A DNA stretch of 64,000 bases from Altericroceibacterium spongiae (GCF_003610805.1 NZ_RAPF01000003.1:372001-436000), one strand, 5' to 3'. Counted from the stretch's first letter, positions 11,678 to 20,880 are shown. Made by a program: numbers and translations. Notes: generated by a model from the sequence alone, not told the origin.

Positions 11678-11705
11678 AGTATAGATAATGCGAACTAATA
11701 GCAAT
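11678..11705 (-). promoter_or_regulatory. Likely promoter of the mdh-sucD-sucAB-lpd operon
   Basis: On the minus strand TATACT (11678-11683) is a good -10 box, with ATTGCT or TATTGC 16-17 nt upstream as a weak -35. The surrounding DNA is markedly A+T-rich compared with its flanks. It would give a transcript start near 11671 and the leader described separately. Confidence 0.45.
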
Positions 11706-11708
11706 AGT

Positions 11709-11730
11709 GTTGCGAAAGGCTCGCAAACCC
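11709..11730. other. Inverted repeat between the GGDEF-EAL gene and mdh
   Basis: TTGCGA and TCGCAA, about 5 nt apart, form a short palindrome just upstream of the mdh promoter and about 80 nt after the GGDEF-EAL stop. There is no T-run. It could be a weak terminator stem or an operator; the sequence does not decide. Confidence 0.3.
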
Positions 11731-11804
11731 TTGGCTTAAGTATGGCTTCCAGGAATTTGTCTGACAAGAGCGGGCTTCGCGGGGAAACCCGAATAGCGCC
11801 CGGC

Positions 11805-13766
11805 TTATCCCGCCAGCCGGGCTGAAGGGGGCGTTTCCTGTTCCTGCGCCAGGAGCATGGCCGCGAGATAATCGGGTACGGCGCGGCTGAAATAATAGCC
11901 CTGTCCCAATGTGCAGCCGGCATTGCGCACGGTGCGGACCTGCTCGATCGTGTCCAGTCCCTCGGCCACGATATCCATTTCCAGCGTGGCGCCCATTTCG
12001 GCCACGGCGCGGATGATGGCATCGCTCTTCAGTCCGACATTGGGGCCGGACACGAAACTGCGATCCACCTTGATCTTTTTGAACGGGAACTTGTTGATAT
12101 AGCCGAGCGATGAATAGCCGGTGCCGAAATCGTCCAGCGCAAAACGCACACCCTGAGCCGCCAGCTCGTCGATAAAGCGCGCCGTGTGCTGATTGTCGTC
12201 GAGGAACAGGCTTTCGGTCACTTCCAGTTCGAGCCGCGAGGGATCGAGATTGGCGTCGCGCAGAGCCGAGAGAATGCCCAGAGCCGCGCCCGGTGCACGG
12301 ATCTGCACGGGGGAGAGATTGACCGCTATGGTCACATCCTCGGGCCACTGGGCGCAGGCGCGGGCGGCCTGGGCCGTGATCCAGTTGCCCAGTGTGATAA
12401 TAACCCCGGTTTCCTCGGCTACCGGAATGAATTCGTCGGGGCGCAACTCGCCCTTTTCGGGGTGGAACCAGCGCACCAGTGCTTCGAAGGACCGGATATG
12501 GCCGGTTTCGAGATCGACGATCGGCTGGAAGAAAATCGACAATTCGTCCCGTTGCAGCGCCGCGCGCAATTCGGCCTCGATTTCCTTCTTGCGCACCAGA
12601 TTGCGGGTCATGGATGCATCGAAGAAGCAGATCTGGTTCCGGCCGTTGATCTTGGCGTGATAAAGGGCGAGGTCGGCGCTTTGCATCAGCGTGTCGATAT
12701 CGCCGCCATCGTCGGGCAGCAGAGCGACGCCCATGCTTGTAGCGGTTTCGATCCGTTCCCCGTCGAAACGCAGCGGACGGCGGATATCTTCCAGCACGGC
12801 GGCGGCAAGCCTTTCGCATGCCGCGCGATCATCCACTTCGCACACGACGATGAATTCATCCCCGCCGAAGCGTGAAATAGTGGCGTCCGCAGGCGCCCGG
12901 GCGCGCAGGCGGCTGGCCATTTCCGCCAGCACCCGGTCGCCGACCGGATGGCCGAGCGTGTCGTTCACTTCCTTGAATTTGTCGAGATCGAGCCATAGCA
13001 GCGCCAGACGCCGGCCATCGGGCAGGGCCATCAGCTTTTCGACAAGCTCGTGATTGAGCCCGGCACGATTGGTCAGGCCGGTCACGACATCGGTTCGAGC
13101 CAGATTGCGCATCTTGTCCGCCATCTCGGCGCTGGCTTCGGCCGCCATGATCTGTTCCTTCAGAACATTGAAGATGTTCATGGAAATCGAGGCCATGGCC
13201 ACGGCCATGAACATCAGCAATATGCCGAGCGCGATCAGACCGATCGTCCCTATATAGAAGCTCACGGCGATGATTGGCAGAAGCGCCAGCAGAAGCTGCC
13301 CGATAGCGATCAGTGGCCGCCCGGCATTGCGCGAGGCTATCGCGACGCCGTAAGCGACGACATAGACGATAATCAGCACTTCGATATGGCGGTTGGTGTT
13401 TTCCAGCAGGGTGAACGCACCGACCAGACCCGAGGCGAAAGCGAAGCTGAAAGCCCCGATTTCGTAAAGCAGTTCCAGCGTTTTGGCATCGCGATCGAGA
13501 TTGAAGCGCGCGACATGCGTTGCCATCAGCACCCGCATGATACCGATCAGCGCCAGCATGGCCGAGGCTGCAGCGAGCGGTATACTACGCGTTACATAGA
13601 CAGCCGTCAGGCTGGCGCAGACGCCGCAAAACGCTCCCAGAGCCAGACTGACGGGCTGGGTATAGAGAGTCTCGACCAGTTTGTGGCGTACGCGCTCATT
13701 GCGCTCATCGCCGTCAAACATTCCGCCGAGCATATTATCCAGAATATGGGTCAGTCGGTATATCAC
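11805..13766 (-). CDS. Membrane GGDEF-EAL protein (cyclic-di-GMP turnover)
   Basis: 653 residues. The N-terminal ~200 hold five to six hydrophobic segments (a membrane sensor of unknown ligand), then a short coiled coil, a GGDEF domain with an intact RFGGDEF signature, and an EAL domain with FEALVRW, VTESLF and DDFGTGYSSLGYI. Both catalytic signatures are intact, so it could make and break cyclic-di-GMP; tandem proteins are often biased to one activity. It starts at GTG with AGGAG four nt upstream; an upstream CTCCT could pair with that AGGAG. Monocistronic as far as visible. Confidence 0.93.
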   Translation of the reverse strand: MIYRLTHILDNMLGGMFDGDERNERVRHKLVETLYTQPVSLALGAFCGVCASLTAVYVTRSIPLAAASAMLALIGIMRVLMATHVARFNLDRDAKTLELLYEIGAFSFAFASGLVGAFTLLENTNRHIEVLIIVYVVAYGVAIASRNAGRPLIAIGQLLLALLPIIAVSFYIGTIGLIALGILLMFMAVAMASISMNIFNVLKEQIMAAEASAEMADKMRNLARTDVVTGLTNRAGLNHELVEKLMALPDGRRLALLWLDLDKFKEVNDTLGHPVGDRVLAEMASRLRARAPADATISRFGGDEFIVVCEVDDRAACERLAAAVLEDIRRPLRFDGERIETATSMGVALLPDDGGDIDTLMQSADLALYHAKINGRNQICFFDASMTRNLVRKKEIEAELRAALQRDELSIFFQPIVDLETGHIRSFEALVRWFHPEKGELRPDEFIPVAEETGVIITLGNWITAQAARACAQWPEDVTIAVNLSPVQIRAPGAALGILSALRDANLDPSRLELEVTESLFLDDNQHTARFIDELAAQGVRFALDDFGTGYSSLGYINKFPFKKIKVDRSFVSGPNVGLKSDAIIRAVAEMGATLEMDIVAEGLDTIEQVRTVRNAGCTLGQGYYFSRAVPDYLAAMLLAQEQETPPSARLAG

Positions 13767-13770
13767 ATCG

Positions 13771-13787
13771 CTCCTCTTAGTAAGGAG
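13771..13787 (-). promoter_or_regulatory. Hairpin that could hide the ribosome site of the GGDEF-EAL gene
   Basis: On the minus strand CTCCT, seven nt, then AGGAG: the second arm is the Shine-Dalgarno of the gene starting at 13766. The 5-bp stem is short and its effect is an inference. Confidence 0.3.
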
Positions 13788-13836
13788 GGATAAATCAAAG
13801 AGGTCACTGACTCGTTAAGATTGTTCGATTGGTTTT

Positions 13837-14154
13837 TCAGAGGGATTGCTGCCCGTCGTCTGAGTAGTGGTTAACTTCTGCTGCAACTTTGCGGTCGAGC
13901 GCCTGACAAACGGCGAACCACCAGCGATAGGCCTCGCGATCGGCGGCGAAGAAGGCGTCTTCCGCTTTATCGCGGGCGTGGCGGGCGGCGGACAGACCAT
14001 GTTCGGCAAACAGACGCAGTGCCGCGCGCAGAATCGAGTCGCTGGGTGCTTCCGGATCGTTATCATTGCAGGCAGGACCGCAGACCGCGCTCGCGGCGAA
14101 CCGGCGCCAAGGGCTGACAGATGTGTGTTCCGATGCGGAAAAGCGGATCGTCAT
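13837..14154 (-). CDS. Small conserved protein of unknown function
   Basis: 105 residues, soluble, not assigned to a named family. It begins MTIRFSASEHTSVSPWRR, has a CGPACNDND segment, and an Ala/Arg-rich helical C-terminal half (ILRAALRLFAEHGLSAARHARDKAEDAFFAADREAYRWWF). I recall similar small proteins in sphingomonads but no function. The ATG at 14154 has GAAGAGG about 11 nt upstream; a GTG 10 codons earlier is the alternative. It stands alone between the GGDEF-EAL gene and the cell-wall hydrolase. Confidence 0.7.
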   Translation of the reverse strand: MTIRFSASEHTSVSPWRRFAASAVCGPACNDNDPEAPSDSILRAALRLFAEHGLSAARHARDKAEDAFFAADREAYRWWFAVCQALDRKVAAEVNHYSDDGQQSL

Positions 14155-14277
14155 GCGGGAATTTGCCTCTTCGATAAGCGACACCCATTCGTGCCGCGCG
14201 GCAAACCCCTAAAGCGGGAGACTGAAGCTAAGATTTTCGCTTATGGTAAACAGCGTATTAAGGGTGATGCGAGCGCC

Positions 14278-15450
14278 TCAGGGCTTGGCGATCCACTGGC
14301 CCGACGTCGCATATTCGGGCTTTACCTGCGAGGCGGACGGCAAATCGCCGACGAACAACCTGTCGCCCCCGCGCTCACGAATAGCCTGCGAATAAACCGG
14401 CGCGGCATTGCGCTCAGGAATGCCGTTGATACTTGTCGAAGCGGTGCTGTTCTGCCCCATCGAAGCAGAGTCTTCGCCAGCAGGCTGCGCCCATTCGCGG
14501 GCGAGTTCAGCGGGGTCGGGGGCCGGGGCGTTGGCAGCGGCAGCCGGTTTGCCAGGCAGCGGTTCATGTCCGCGATACAGTTCCGAAAAACTGGCCGGCC
14601 GGCCGGCAGCGCCCTGCCAGCGATAGAACTGATGCATCCCGATCGCACCGGCGGGGGTGAGCGACCCGGCCCAGTAAGGATGGACCTGCACCGTATGATA
14701 ATGGGTGGCCAGACCCACCGGCGCATAGACCGTGCCTGCCAGAGCCTGTACCGCCACTTTCTCGGCCCGGTCCCACCACAGGCGCGCCGGTTTGCGGGCA
14801 AGCGATCCATCGCAGGTGAAGGTGAACTGGCAGCCCGTTCGCCGTTCCGATCCCTGAAAGACCACGCCGCATACCGTATCGGGATAGGCCGGATGGGCCA
14901 CCCGGTTGAGAACCACCTGAGCCACGGCCCGCTGCCCGGAATCGGATTCGCTGGCCGCTTCGTAATAGACTGCCATGGTCAGACATTGCTGCGCTCTTGC
15001 ACCCGAAAGCGCGGTTCCTGCCATATGGAACGGGCGTGCCGCCGGTCCGGCAAGTGCCGCAGCTTGATCGGGATTATGGCTGCTTGCAGCCTGATCGTCC
15101 CGCGCGGCAGAGGCTGTGCCTGAAGGCTGGACATAATAGAATGCCGATCCGGGAAAGCTTTGTCCGGGAATTTCGAAGCCGAAGCGCTCAGTGGCGGCAG
15201 CGGGTTTTTCGGGCTTCTCTGCTACGCCATACCAGGTGCCGGGTGCGGCCACAGCGGCCATAGTCGGCACGCCGACTGCCAGAATGAGCGCCAGACCGGC
15301 AGCTTGTTTTACTCGCCGCGTGCGGCGCGATTGCCTGCGCGCTTTTACCTGTGCCACCCAGTCATGCGCCGGCGCCGGGCTTGCGGCCGCGGCGGAGAGC
15401 TTCGTGGTCTCGCCGGATTGGCTGACGGGCTGGTGAAAATAATCGGGCAA
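14278..15450 (-). CDS. Cell-wall hydrolase, SleB/CwlJ family
   Basis: 390 residues. A basic cytoplasmic N-terminus (RRQSRRTRRVK) is followed by one membrane segment (about 47-68), an Ala/Pro-rich stretch, and a SleB domain at about 150-290 with CLTMAVYYEAASE (the catalytic Glu is in YYEA), QVVLNRV, CGVVFQG and CQFTFTCDG. In spore formers SleB acts on the spore cortex; in non-sporulating alphaproteobacteria the role is probably remodelling of peptidoglycan. The reading frame opens at a TTG (15450) without a clear ribosome site, so the exact start is uncertain. Divergent from rmuC. Confidence 0.88.
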   Translation of the reverse strand: MPDYFHQPVSQSGETTKLSAAAASPAPAHDWVAQVKARRQSRRTRRVKQAAGLALILAVGVPTMAAVAAPGTWYGVAEKPEKPAAATERFGFEIPGQSFPGSAFYYVQPSGTASAARDDQAASSHNPDQAAALAGPAARPFHMAGTALSGARAQQCLTMAVYYEAASESDSGQRAVAQVVLNRVAHPAYPDTVCGVVFQGSERRTGCQFTFTCDGSLARKPARLWWDRAEKVAVQALAGTVYAPVGLATHYHTVQVHPYWAGSLTPAGAIGMHQFYRWQGAAGRPASFSELYRGHEPLPGKPAAAANAPAPDPAELAREWAQPAGEDSASMGQNSTASTSINGIPERNAAPVYSQAIRERGGDRLFVGDLPSASQVKPEYATSGQWIAKP

Positions 15451-15580
15451 TGAGGCGATCCGGTCTGATTAATCGACTCGCCTGCAACATTTCGTTCAGG
15501 CAAAGCATGCAATAGGCGCTGTATTGCATAGAAACCCTTACCGGGAGCTTTCACGCCGTGTTGTACCAGTCTGGAACGAG

Positions 15581-15626
15581 ATATGCCGCTGCCTTTGAGA
15601 TGCGGCGCGCTCTTCCGGCGGCATAT
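15581..15626. other. Inverted repeat in the hydrolase / rmuC intergenic region
   Basis: ATATGCCGC (15581-15589) and GCGGCATAT (15618-15626) are perfect 9-bp arms 28 nt apart, 70-115 nt upstream of rmuC. They could be two half-sites or a long-loop hairpin. There is no T-run. Confidence 0.35.
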
Positions 15627-15697
15627 ACGCCATATCACTGGTGGAAATCGCCATCCGGCTCTCTGGTGTTCCTGATGCGTTCCCGATAGGAAAAGAT

Positions 15698-17113
15698 ATG
15701 GATCCTATCGTTACTCTTATCGTCGTGCTGATAGCACTGGGGCTGGGCGCAGCAGGGGGCTGGTTCGCCGGATCGCGTCCTGTCGCGCAGTGGGAATCGC
15801 GCTTCCGCGCGCGCGATCAGGAAGCGCGCGAGATGAACGAAAAAATCGCCCGCATGGCGCCCGAACTTGCCACGATGAGCGACCGGGCCGCGCGGGCCGA
15901 CCGGCTGTCCGAACAGCTCGACCAGGCGCGCGAAGAGCTGACCGCGCTGAAAACGCAGGCTGCCGGTTTCGAGGAGCAAAAGAAACTGCTGGTCGAAACG
16001 CGCGAAAATCTGCTCAAGGAATTTCAGAATACCGGTTCGCGCGTGCTCGGCGAAGCGCAGGAGGCTTTTCTGAAACGCGCCACGGAGCGTTTCGGCCATG
16101 CCGAGAAAAGCTCCGAGGAAAAAATCCGCGCATTGCTGCATCCGGTGGGCGAAAAGCTGAAAAATTATGAAGAACAGGTCGCACAGCTCGAAGCGAAACG
16201 AGTCGATGCTTTTGGTCAGCTGACCGGGCTGATCCAGTCCATGCGCGAAGGGCAGGAACAGGTGCGGGCCGAAGCGGCGCGGCTGGGCAATTCCTTGCGC
16301 AACGCCCCCAAGGCGCGCGGGCGCTGGGGGGAGCAGCAATTGCGCAATGTGCTCGAACAATGCGGTCTGTCCGAACATACCGATTTCCTGCTCGAACAGT
16401 CGATCGATACCGAGGATGGCCGGCTACGTCCCGATGCGATCGTCAATGTGCCGGGGCACAAGAAGCTGGTGATCGATGCCAAGGTCTCGCTTAACGCCTA
16501 TCAGGATGCGTTCGACGCCGATACGGAGGAGCAGCGCGATGCAGCGCTGGCTGCCCATGCCAAGGCGATGCGCAATCATGTCCAGACTCTCGGGACCAAG
16601 AGCTATCAGAGCCAGTTCGAGGATGCGCCCGATTATGTAGTGATGTTCGTACCCGGAGAACATTTCGTCGCAGCGGCGCTTGAACAGGATCCCGGACTGT
16701 GGGATTTTGCATTCAAGAACAGAGTGTTGCTGGCAACACCGACCAATCTTGTGGCGATTGCCCGCACTGTGGCGCAGGTCTGGCGACAAGTCGGACTGGC
16801 GGAGGAAGCCAAGGAAATCGGTCGTCTGGGGGGTGAGCTGTATGACCGTCTGGCAAAAATTTCCGAAGATCTGGGCAAGATGGGAACTCATCTTGGCCGT
16901 GCGGTTAGCTCTTATAATGAATTTACCCGCAGCTTTGATACAAGAGTGCTGGTATCGGCCCGCAAATTGCGGGAAAAGCATATCGAGATTGGCAAGCGCG
17001 AAATCTCTGACGACATTTCTCTTGTCGAAGGCGCGCCGTTGCATGCCAGCCTTGCATCATCTTCCCAGGACGCTGCGCGGTCATTGACCGAAGGCGACAA
17101 AGATCAGGAGTAA
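15698..17113 (+). CDS. rmuC: RmuC-family DNA recombination protein
   Basis: 471 residues. One N-terminal membrane segment (IVTLIVVLIALGLGAAGGW) is followed by a long coiled coil (about 35-170) and the RmuC nuclease-like domain (about 175-400) with PKARGRWGEQQLRNVLEQCG, PDAIVNVPGHKKLVIDAKVSL and VMFVPGEHFVAAALEQDP. RmuC proteins limit inversions at short inverted repeats. AGGAAAAG stands just before the ATG at 15698; a longer reading from 15641 lacks a ribosome site. It is followed after 10 nt by a lipoprotein gene on the same strand. Confidence 0.95.
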   Translation: MDPIVTLIVVLIALGLGAAGGWFAGSRPVAQWESRFRARDQEAREMNEKIARMAPELATMSDRAARADRLSEQLDQAREELTALKTQAAGFEEQKKLLVETRENLLKEFQNTGSRVLGEAQEAFLKRATERFGHAEKSSEEKIRALLHPVGEKLKNYEEQVAQLEAKRVDAFGQLTGLIQSMREGQEQVRAEAARLGNSLRNAPKARGRWGEQQLRNVLEQCGLSEHTDFLLEQSIDTEDGRLRPDAIVNVPGHKKLVIDAKVSLNAYQDAFDADTEEQRDAALAAHAKAMRNHVQTLGTKSYQSQFEDAPDYVVMFVPGEHFVAAALEQDPGLWDFAFKNRVLLATPTNLVAIARTVAQVWRQVGLAEEAKEIGRLGGELYDRLAKISEDLGKMGTHLGRAVSSYNEFTRSFDTRVLVSARKLREKHIEIGKREISDDISLVEGAPLHASLASSSQDAARSLTEGDKDQE

Positions 17114-17123
17114 AGGACGAAAA

Positions 17124-17828
17124 ATGAAATGGCCTGTTGTGATCGCACTCGCCTTGTCTCTTCAGGCGTGCGACCGGCATGATGCGCCGGCAGACAAGGT
17201 CGTTAAGACGGCGGAAAATCTCACTCAGTTCAAAAAAGTGCCGGACCCTGCTCTCGCCAAGGGGCCTTATGCCCCGCGAGACGAATGTGGCGATGTGAAA
17301 GGGGCGGAGGAATTTCGCGCCAAGCTGGCTGAAGTGGTGAAGAATCGCGATGTTGACGGGCTGGTTGCCTTATCGGCAGAGGATATCAAGCTCGATTTCA
17401 ACGGTGCTGCCGGAGCAGAAGAATTGCGCCGCAGACTGGAAGATGACGAATGGGATCTCTGGGAAGAACTGGATACTTTGCTGACGCTGGGTTGCTCGAC
17501 CAATGGCCATGGCGGGATCACGATTCCCTGGTATTTCGAACAGAGCTTCGACACGGTCAATCCAGCCAATGGTATGCTGGTCACCGATGAAAATGTGCGG
17601 GTGATGACCGAGCCGCATCCCGATGCCGACACGCTGAAACGGATTTCCTGGGATGTGGTGCGGATCGACCGGCTGGTGCCAGACGATCGCTATCAGCCGG
17701 TTACTTTGCGTGATGGCGAAAAGGGTTATGTCGAGACGGACAAGCTGCGCAGCCTGCTCGATTATCGCCTGATGGCGTCGAGCCGGAACGGCAAATGGAG
17801 CATTACCAGCTTTATTGCCGGGGACTGA
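17124..17828 (+). CDS. Lipoprotein with SH3-like tail, unknown function
   Basis: 234 residues. The signal peptide ends in a lipobox (SLQAC, lipidated Cys at 16). The mature protein has a helical part (FRAKLAEVVKNRDVDGLVALSAEDIKLDFNG) and a C-terminal beta-rich segment with NVRVMTEPHPDADTLKRIS and GYVETDKLRSLLDYR, resembling bacterial SH3 (SH3b) modules. Likely an envelope lipoprotein. It begins 10 nt after rmuC, so it is probably co-transcribed. Its end overlaps the convergent META-domain lipoprotein gene by 17 bp. Confidence 0.8.
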   Translation: MKWPVVIALALSLQACDRHDAPADKVVKTAENLTQFKKVPDPALAKGPYAPRDECGDVKGAEEFRAKLAEVVKNRDVDGLVALSAEDIKLDFNGAAGAEELRRRLEDDEWDLWEELDTLLTLGCSTNGHGGITIPWYFEQSFDTVNPANGMLVTDENVRVMTEPHPDADTLKRISWDVVRIDRLVPDDRYQPVTLRDGEKGYVETDKLRSLLDYRLMASSRNGKWSITSFIAGD

Positions 17829-18219
17829 TCTTCTGGAGAAGAGCCTGATGGCCGCTTGACCGGAGCGTCAGGCGGTCACCTTCCAGATCCATTTTCGGCC
17901 CCGCGACGAGCAGAGACTGAAGCGCCTGTTCCTGTTCGAACAGGCCGATATCGCGGCATTCCACGGTGGTTTGCCGGAATGGCCCGGCCAGCAGCCTTTG
18001 TTCCTCGACATGCCATGCGCCGCGCATCCTGTTGCAGCCGATGCTGGCCTGCACTTCGCTGCCTTTGAAAGACAGGCTGGCGGGTTTGTTGCCGGCCGGT
18101 GCCGCGCCGTCGAGCGTGGTGAGCCGCCATTCGCTATCCGCAAGCTGATGGTCCGCGGTGGGGCGGATGGCGCAGCCTGCAAGGCATAGCAGCAGAAAGG
18201 CGGGCAGAGCGCGAGGCAT
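17812..18219 (-). CDS. META-domain (HslJ-like) lipoprotein
   Basis: 135 residues. MPRALPAFLLLCLAGC is a lipoprotein signal (lipobox LAGC, Cys16). The mature part fits the META/HslJ fold: DSEWRLTTLDGAAP, SLSFKGSEVQASIGCNRMRGAW and TTVECRD. HslJ-type proteins are linked to heat and novobiocin resistance in E. coli, but the biochemical role is not known. It converges with the preceding lipoprotein gene with a 17-bp overlap of coding sequence. Confidence 0.85.
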   Translation of the reverse strand: MPRALPAFLLLCLAGCAIRPTADHQLADSEWRLTTLDGAAPAGNKPASLSFKGSEVQASIGCNRMRGAWHVEEQRLLAGPFRQTTVECRDIGLFEQEQALQSLLVAGPKMDLEGDRLTLRSSGHQALLQKISPRQ

Positions 18220-18328
18220 GAACCGGTTCTTACACGAGACAGGGTGAGCCTTATCTTAATGACCGGCTGAATATTTGTGCGGCGCGAAAAATATTTTCGG
18301 CCGCAGGCGTCAGCGAGCGGGCTTTAAC

Positions 18329-19132
18329 TCAGGGTTTGTCGAGATTGTCCAGCACTTCATAAGCGAGCACCGCTCCGGCCACGGCGGCGTTGAGGCTGTC
18401 GGCCCGGCCGCGCATCGGCATGGTCACACGCAGATCGCAGGCCATTTCGTAGCTTTCGGGCAGGCCCTGCGATTCATTGCCGACCATCACGAAGCAGGGC
18501 GCCTGATAGGGTGCGCCACGATAGGGCCGGGCATCGCGCAGCGAAGCGGCGACAAGCTGCCCTTTGCCGGCGCGCAGCCAGGTGTGAAAATCTTCCCATT
18601 TTGCCTGTGCGACAGACTGGGTGAAGATGGCGCCCATACTGGCGCGCACCGCTTCGACCGAGAAGGGATCGGCGCAATCGTCGATCAGGATCAGACCGCC
18701 TGCGCCCACCGCATCGCCGGTGCGCAGCATGGTGCCCAGATTGCCCGGATCGCGCAGGGCCTGCGCCACCAGCCAGATCGCAGCGCTATCCCGGTCCAGC
18801 CTGTCGAGCGAGGTGTCGAACTCGGTGAAAATACCGGCAATCGCTTGCGGATTGTCCTTGCCGGTGATCTTGGCAAGAATATCCGGCGTGGTCTCGATGA
18901 TTTCGCCCCCGGCCTGTTCCACCGCGCGTTCCAGCTCCGAGAGCAGAGGGTGGGGATCGCGGTTTTCGGCCATCACCAGCGTTTCGGGCAAAGTGCCGCA
19001 TTCGCGCGCATCGGTCAGCAGGCGCAGCCCTTCGGCCAGAAACCGGCCTTCGCGCCTCCGGTGCTTCTTATCCCGCAGTGAGCGGAGATATTTGACGGTC
19101 GGGTTGGAAAAGCCGGTAATCGTGCGGCGCAT
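18329..19132 (-). CDS. SPOUT (TrmH/SpoU) RNA 2'-O-methyltransferase
   Basis: 267 residues. An N-terminal substrate-binding domain (about 1-100; VKYLRSLRDKKHRRREGRFLAEG) is followed by the SPOUT knot with LRDPGNLGTMLRTGDAVGAGG, FVMVGNESQGLPESY and VTMPMRGRADSLNAAVAGAVLAYE. It should methylate a ribose 2'-OH in rRNA or tRNA using SAM; the target cannot be told from sequence (TsnR or RlmB-like are possible). It starts 8 nt after the ptsH stop. Confidence 0.92.
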   Translation of the reverse strand: MRRTITGFSNPTVKYLRSLRDKKHRRREGRFLAEGLRLLTDARECGTLPETLVMAENRDPHPLLSELERAVEQAGGEIIETTPDILAKITGKDNPQAIAGIFTEFDTSLDRLDRDSAAIWLVAQALRDPGNLGTMLRTGDAVGAGGLILIDDCADPFSVEAVRASMGAIFTQSVAQAKWEDFHTWLRAGKGQLVAASLRDARPYRGAPYQAPCFVMVGNESQGLPESYEMACDLRVTMPMRGRADSLNAAVAGAVLAYEVLDNLDKP

Positions 19133-19140
19133 GGAAATGG

Positions 19141-19416
19141 TCAGTCCTCGCCGAAACCGTTTTCGATCAGGGCCACCAGTTCGGCAAGCTGGCTTTCGGC
19201 ATCGCGCCCTTCGACCGTGATGGTTATTTCATCGCCCTTGGCCGCGCCCAGCATCATCAGGCCGAGAATCGATCCGCCGGCGGCGCTGTTCTGATCCTTG
19301 GTCACCTGAACGCTGGCGCCTTCCATCGTGGCGACGGTTCCGACGAATTTGGCGCTGGCCCTTGCATGAAGGCCCCGTTTATTGACGATCAGTACCTGCG
19401 CGCTTGCCCTTTCCAA
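19141..19416 (-). CDS. ptsH: HPr phosphocarrier of the nitrogen/regulatory PTS
   Basis: 91 residues. The phosphorylated His17 is in RGLHARAS, and Ser49 in GGSILGLMML is the residue modified by HPr kinase. The start codon is TTG with a very strong GGGAGGGAG four nt upstream. It lies in the order chvI-chvG-hprK-rapZ-EIIA-ptsH. In alphaproteobacteria this phosphorelay is regulatory and does not import sugars; no EIIB/EIIC permease is seen here. The presence of hprK nearby supports Ser phosphorylation. Confidence 0.95.
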   Translation of the reverse strand: MERASAQVLIVNKRGLHARASAKFVGTVATMEGASVQVTKDQNSAAGGSILGLMMLGAAKGDEITITVEGRDAESQLAELVALIENGFGED

Positions 19417-19451
19417 GCCGCTCCCTCCCGATTGTGGACCGTTGACCGGTC

Positions 19452-19856
19452 TCAGACTTCCTGCCCCAGCAGTTCCGAGGCAATGGTGATGTAATTCTGC
19501 CCGGCATCGCGGGCGGCGGCAACCGCCTTTGTCAGTTCCATCGTCTTGCGTGCGCCGGCCAGACGGATCAGCATGGGCAAATTGATACCGGCGATCACTT
19601 CCACCTTGCCCGCTTCCATCAGCGAAATGGCGAGATTGGAGGGGGTGCCGCCGAACAGATCGGTCAGGATAACTGCACCCTTCCCGCTATCCACCGAAAG
19701 AATGGCATCGGCAATTTCCTGACGCCGGACTTCCATATCGTCATTGGGGCCGATGCAGACCGTGGCGACTGCATCCTGTTCTCCAACGACATGCTCCATG
19801 GCACGGACGAATTCTTCGGCCAGCTGGCCATGAGTGACAAGAATTATGCCGATCAT
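19452..19856 (-). CDS. PTS EIIA component, mannose type (regulatory)
   Basis: 134 residues. The active His9 lies in MIGIILVTHG; LTDLFGGTPSNLA is diagnostic for the EIIA-Man fold. There are no EIIB or EIIC partners nearby, so it most likely acts as a regulatory phosphate acceptor. Known alphaproteobacterial homologues sit beside hprK and chvG as here. The ATG at 19856 matches the family N-terminus; a TTG four codons upstream is less likely. It ends 35 nt before ptsH. Confidence 0.92.
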   Translation of the reverse strand: MIGIILVTHGQLAEEFVRAMEHVVGEQDAVATVCIGPNDDMEVRRQEIADAILSVDSGKGAVILTDLFGGTPSNLAISLMEAGKVEVIAGINLPMLIRLAGARKTMELTKAVAAARDAGQNYITIASELLGQEV

Positions 19857-19923
19857 GCGATTGCACAACCCATCATGCCAAGGGCCACGACACGCCCGGA
19901 AGCGTGGGAAAGCAAAAATTCGG

Positions 19924-20880
19924 TCACGGCTGCTGTGGCCCTTCTATTATTTCGGCAGCGCGGGACGCCAGGTTGCGGTGCAGCACCGTGGGCGAAAAAC
20001 CCGCTTCACGCAAGGTCTTCGCGATACGTTCTGCCATATTGACCGAACGGTGTCTCCCTCCGGTACAGCCGAAAGCGATGTTGACATAGCTTTTCCCCTG
20101 CGCGGCATAGAGCGGAAGCAGTTCGAGCAGCAGGTCGCGAATCTTGGGGAAAGTGGAAATGAAAGCGGGGTCGGTTTCGATATGGCGCCCGACAGGTTCG
20201 TCCAGCCCGGTGAGCGGACGCAATTCCGGGTCCCAGTGCGGATTATCGAGATAGCGCATGTCGAACACCAGATCGGCAATCGGCGGGACACCGCGCGAAA
20301 AGCCGAAACTCGAAATTGTCACCGTCATGGCATCGCCGGCGGAACCGGCGAATTTCTCGCGCACCGCCTGCTTCAGCTCATTGGTGGAAAAACCGCTCGT
20401 ATCGACGAGCATATCGGCCCAGCGCCGCAGCGGGCTGAGCAATTCGCGCTCCGCCGCGATTCCGGTGCCGACCGGCATGTCGCGCGCCAGATGATGACGC
20501 CGGCGTGTCTCGTCGAAACGGCGCACCAGCTCATGCGCGGCGCAATCGAGGAACAGGGTAGTCACGACCAGATCGTCGCGTTCGGACAGGTCCTTTACCT
20601 GAGCGATCAGCTCCGCCGGGTCGAAACCCCGCGTGCGGCAATCGAAACCGATGGCGAGCGGTGGCGGGGCGGAATCGCCCGTATCGTTTTCCTCGGGCGG
20701 TGGCTGGACGAGCCGGTCGAGCAGGCGCACGGGGAAATTGTCGATCACTTCCCAGCCCAGATCTTCCAGTTCGCGCAGCGCGGTGGTTTTCCCGGCACCC
20801 AGCATGCCCGTGACGAGCAATATGCGTTGCCTTGTATCGCGTCCCGTATCGGGCCCTGTATCGAGTGACTCGCTGGCCAT
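19924..20880 (-). CDS. rapZ: RNase adapter / nucleotide-binding protein RapZ
   Basis: 318 residues. The P-loop GMLGAGKTTALREL is near the N-terminus; the C-terminal half has NIAFGCTGGRHRSVNMAERI, the conserved signature of the family. In E. coli RapZ binds GlmZ/GlmY small RNAs and controls amino-sugar synthesis; in alphaproteobacteria its RNA partners are not generally defined. The ATG at 20880 gives the family length; a GTG at 20937 would add 19 residues. It follows hprK in a conserved cluster. Confidence 0.93.
   Translation of the reverse strand: MASESLDTGPDTGRDTRQRILLVTGMLGAGKTTALRELEDLGWEVIDNFPVRLLDRLVQPPPEENDTGDSAPPPLAIGFDCRTRGFDPAELIAQVKDLSERDDLVVTTLFLDCAAHELVRRFDETRRRHHLARDMPVGTGIAAERELLSPLRRWADMLVDTSGFSTNELKQAVREKFAGSAGDAMTVTISSFGFSRGVPPIADLVFDMRYLDNPHWDPELRPLTGLDEPVGRHIETDPAFISTFPKIRDLLLELLPLYAAQGKSYVNIAFGCTGGRHRSVNMAERIAKTLREAGFSPTVLHRNLASRAAEIIEGPQQP

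Noticed and set aside
15570-15590. TGGAACGAGATATGC upstream of rmuC resembles a sigma-54 -24/-12 element
   Set aside because: GG and GC are spaced correctly, but the -12 half lacks TTGC and the -24 half lacks CACG; such partial matches occur often by chance.
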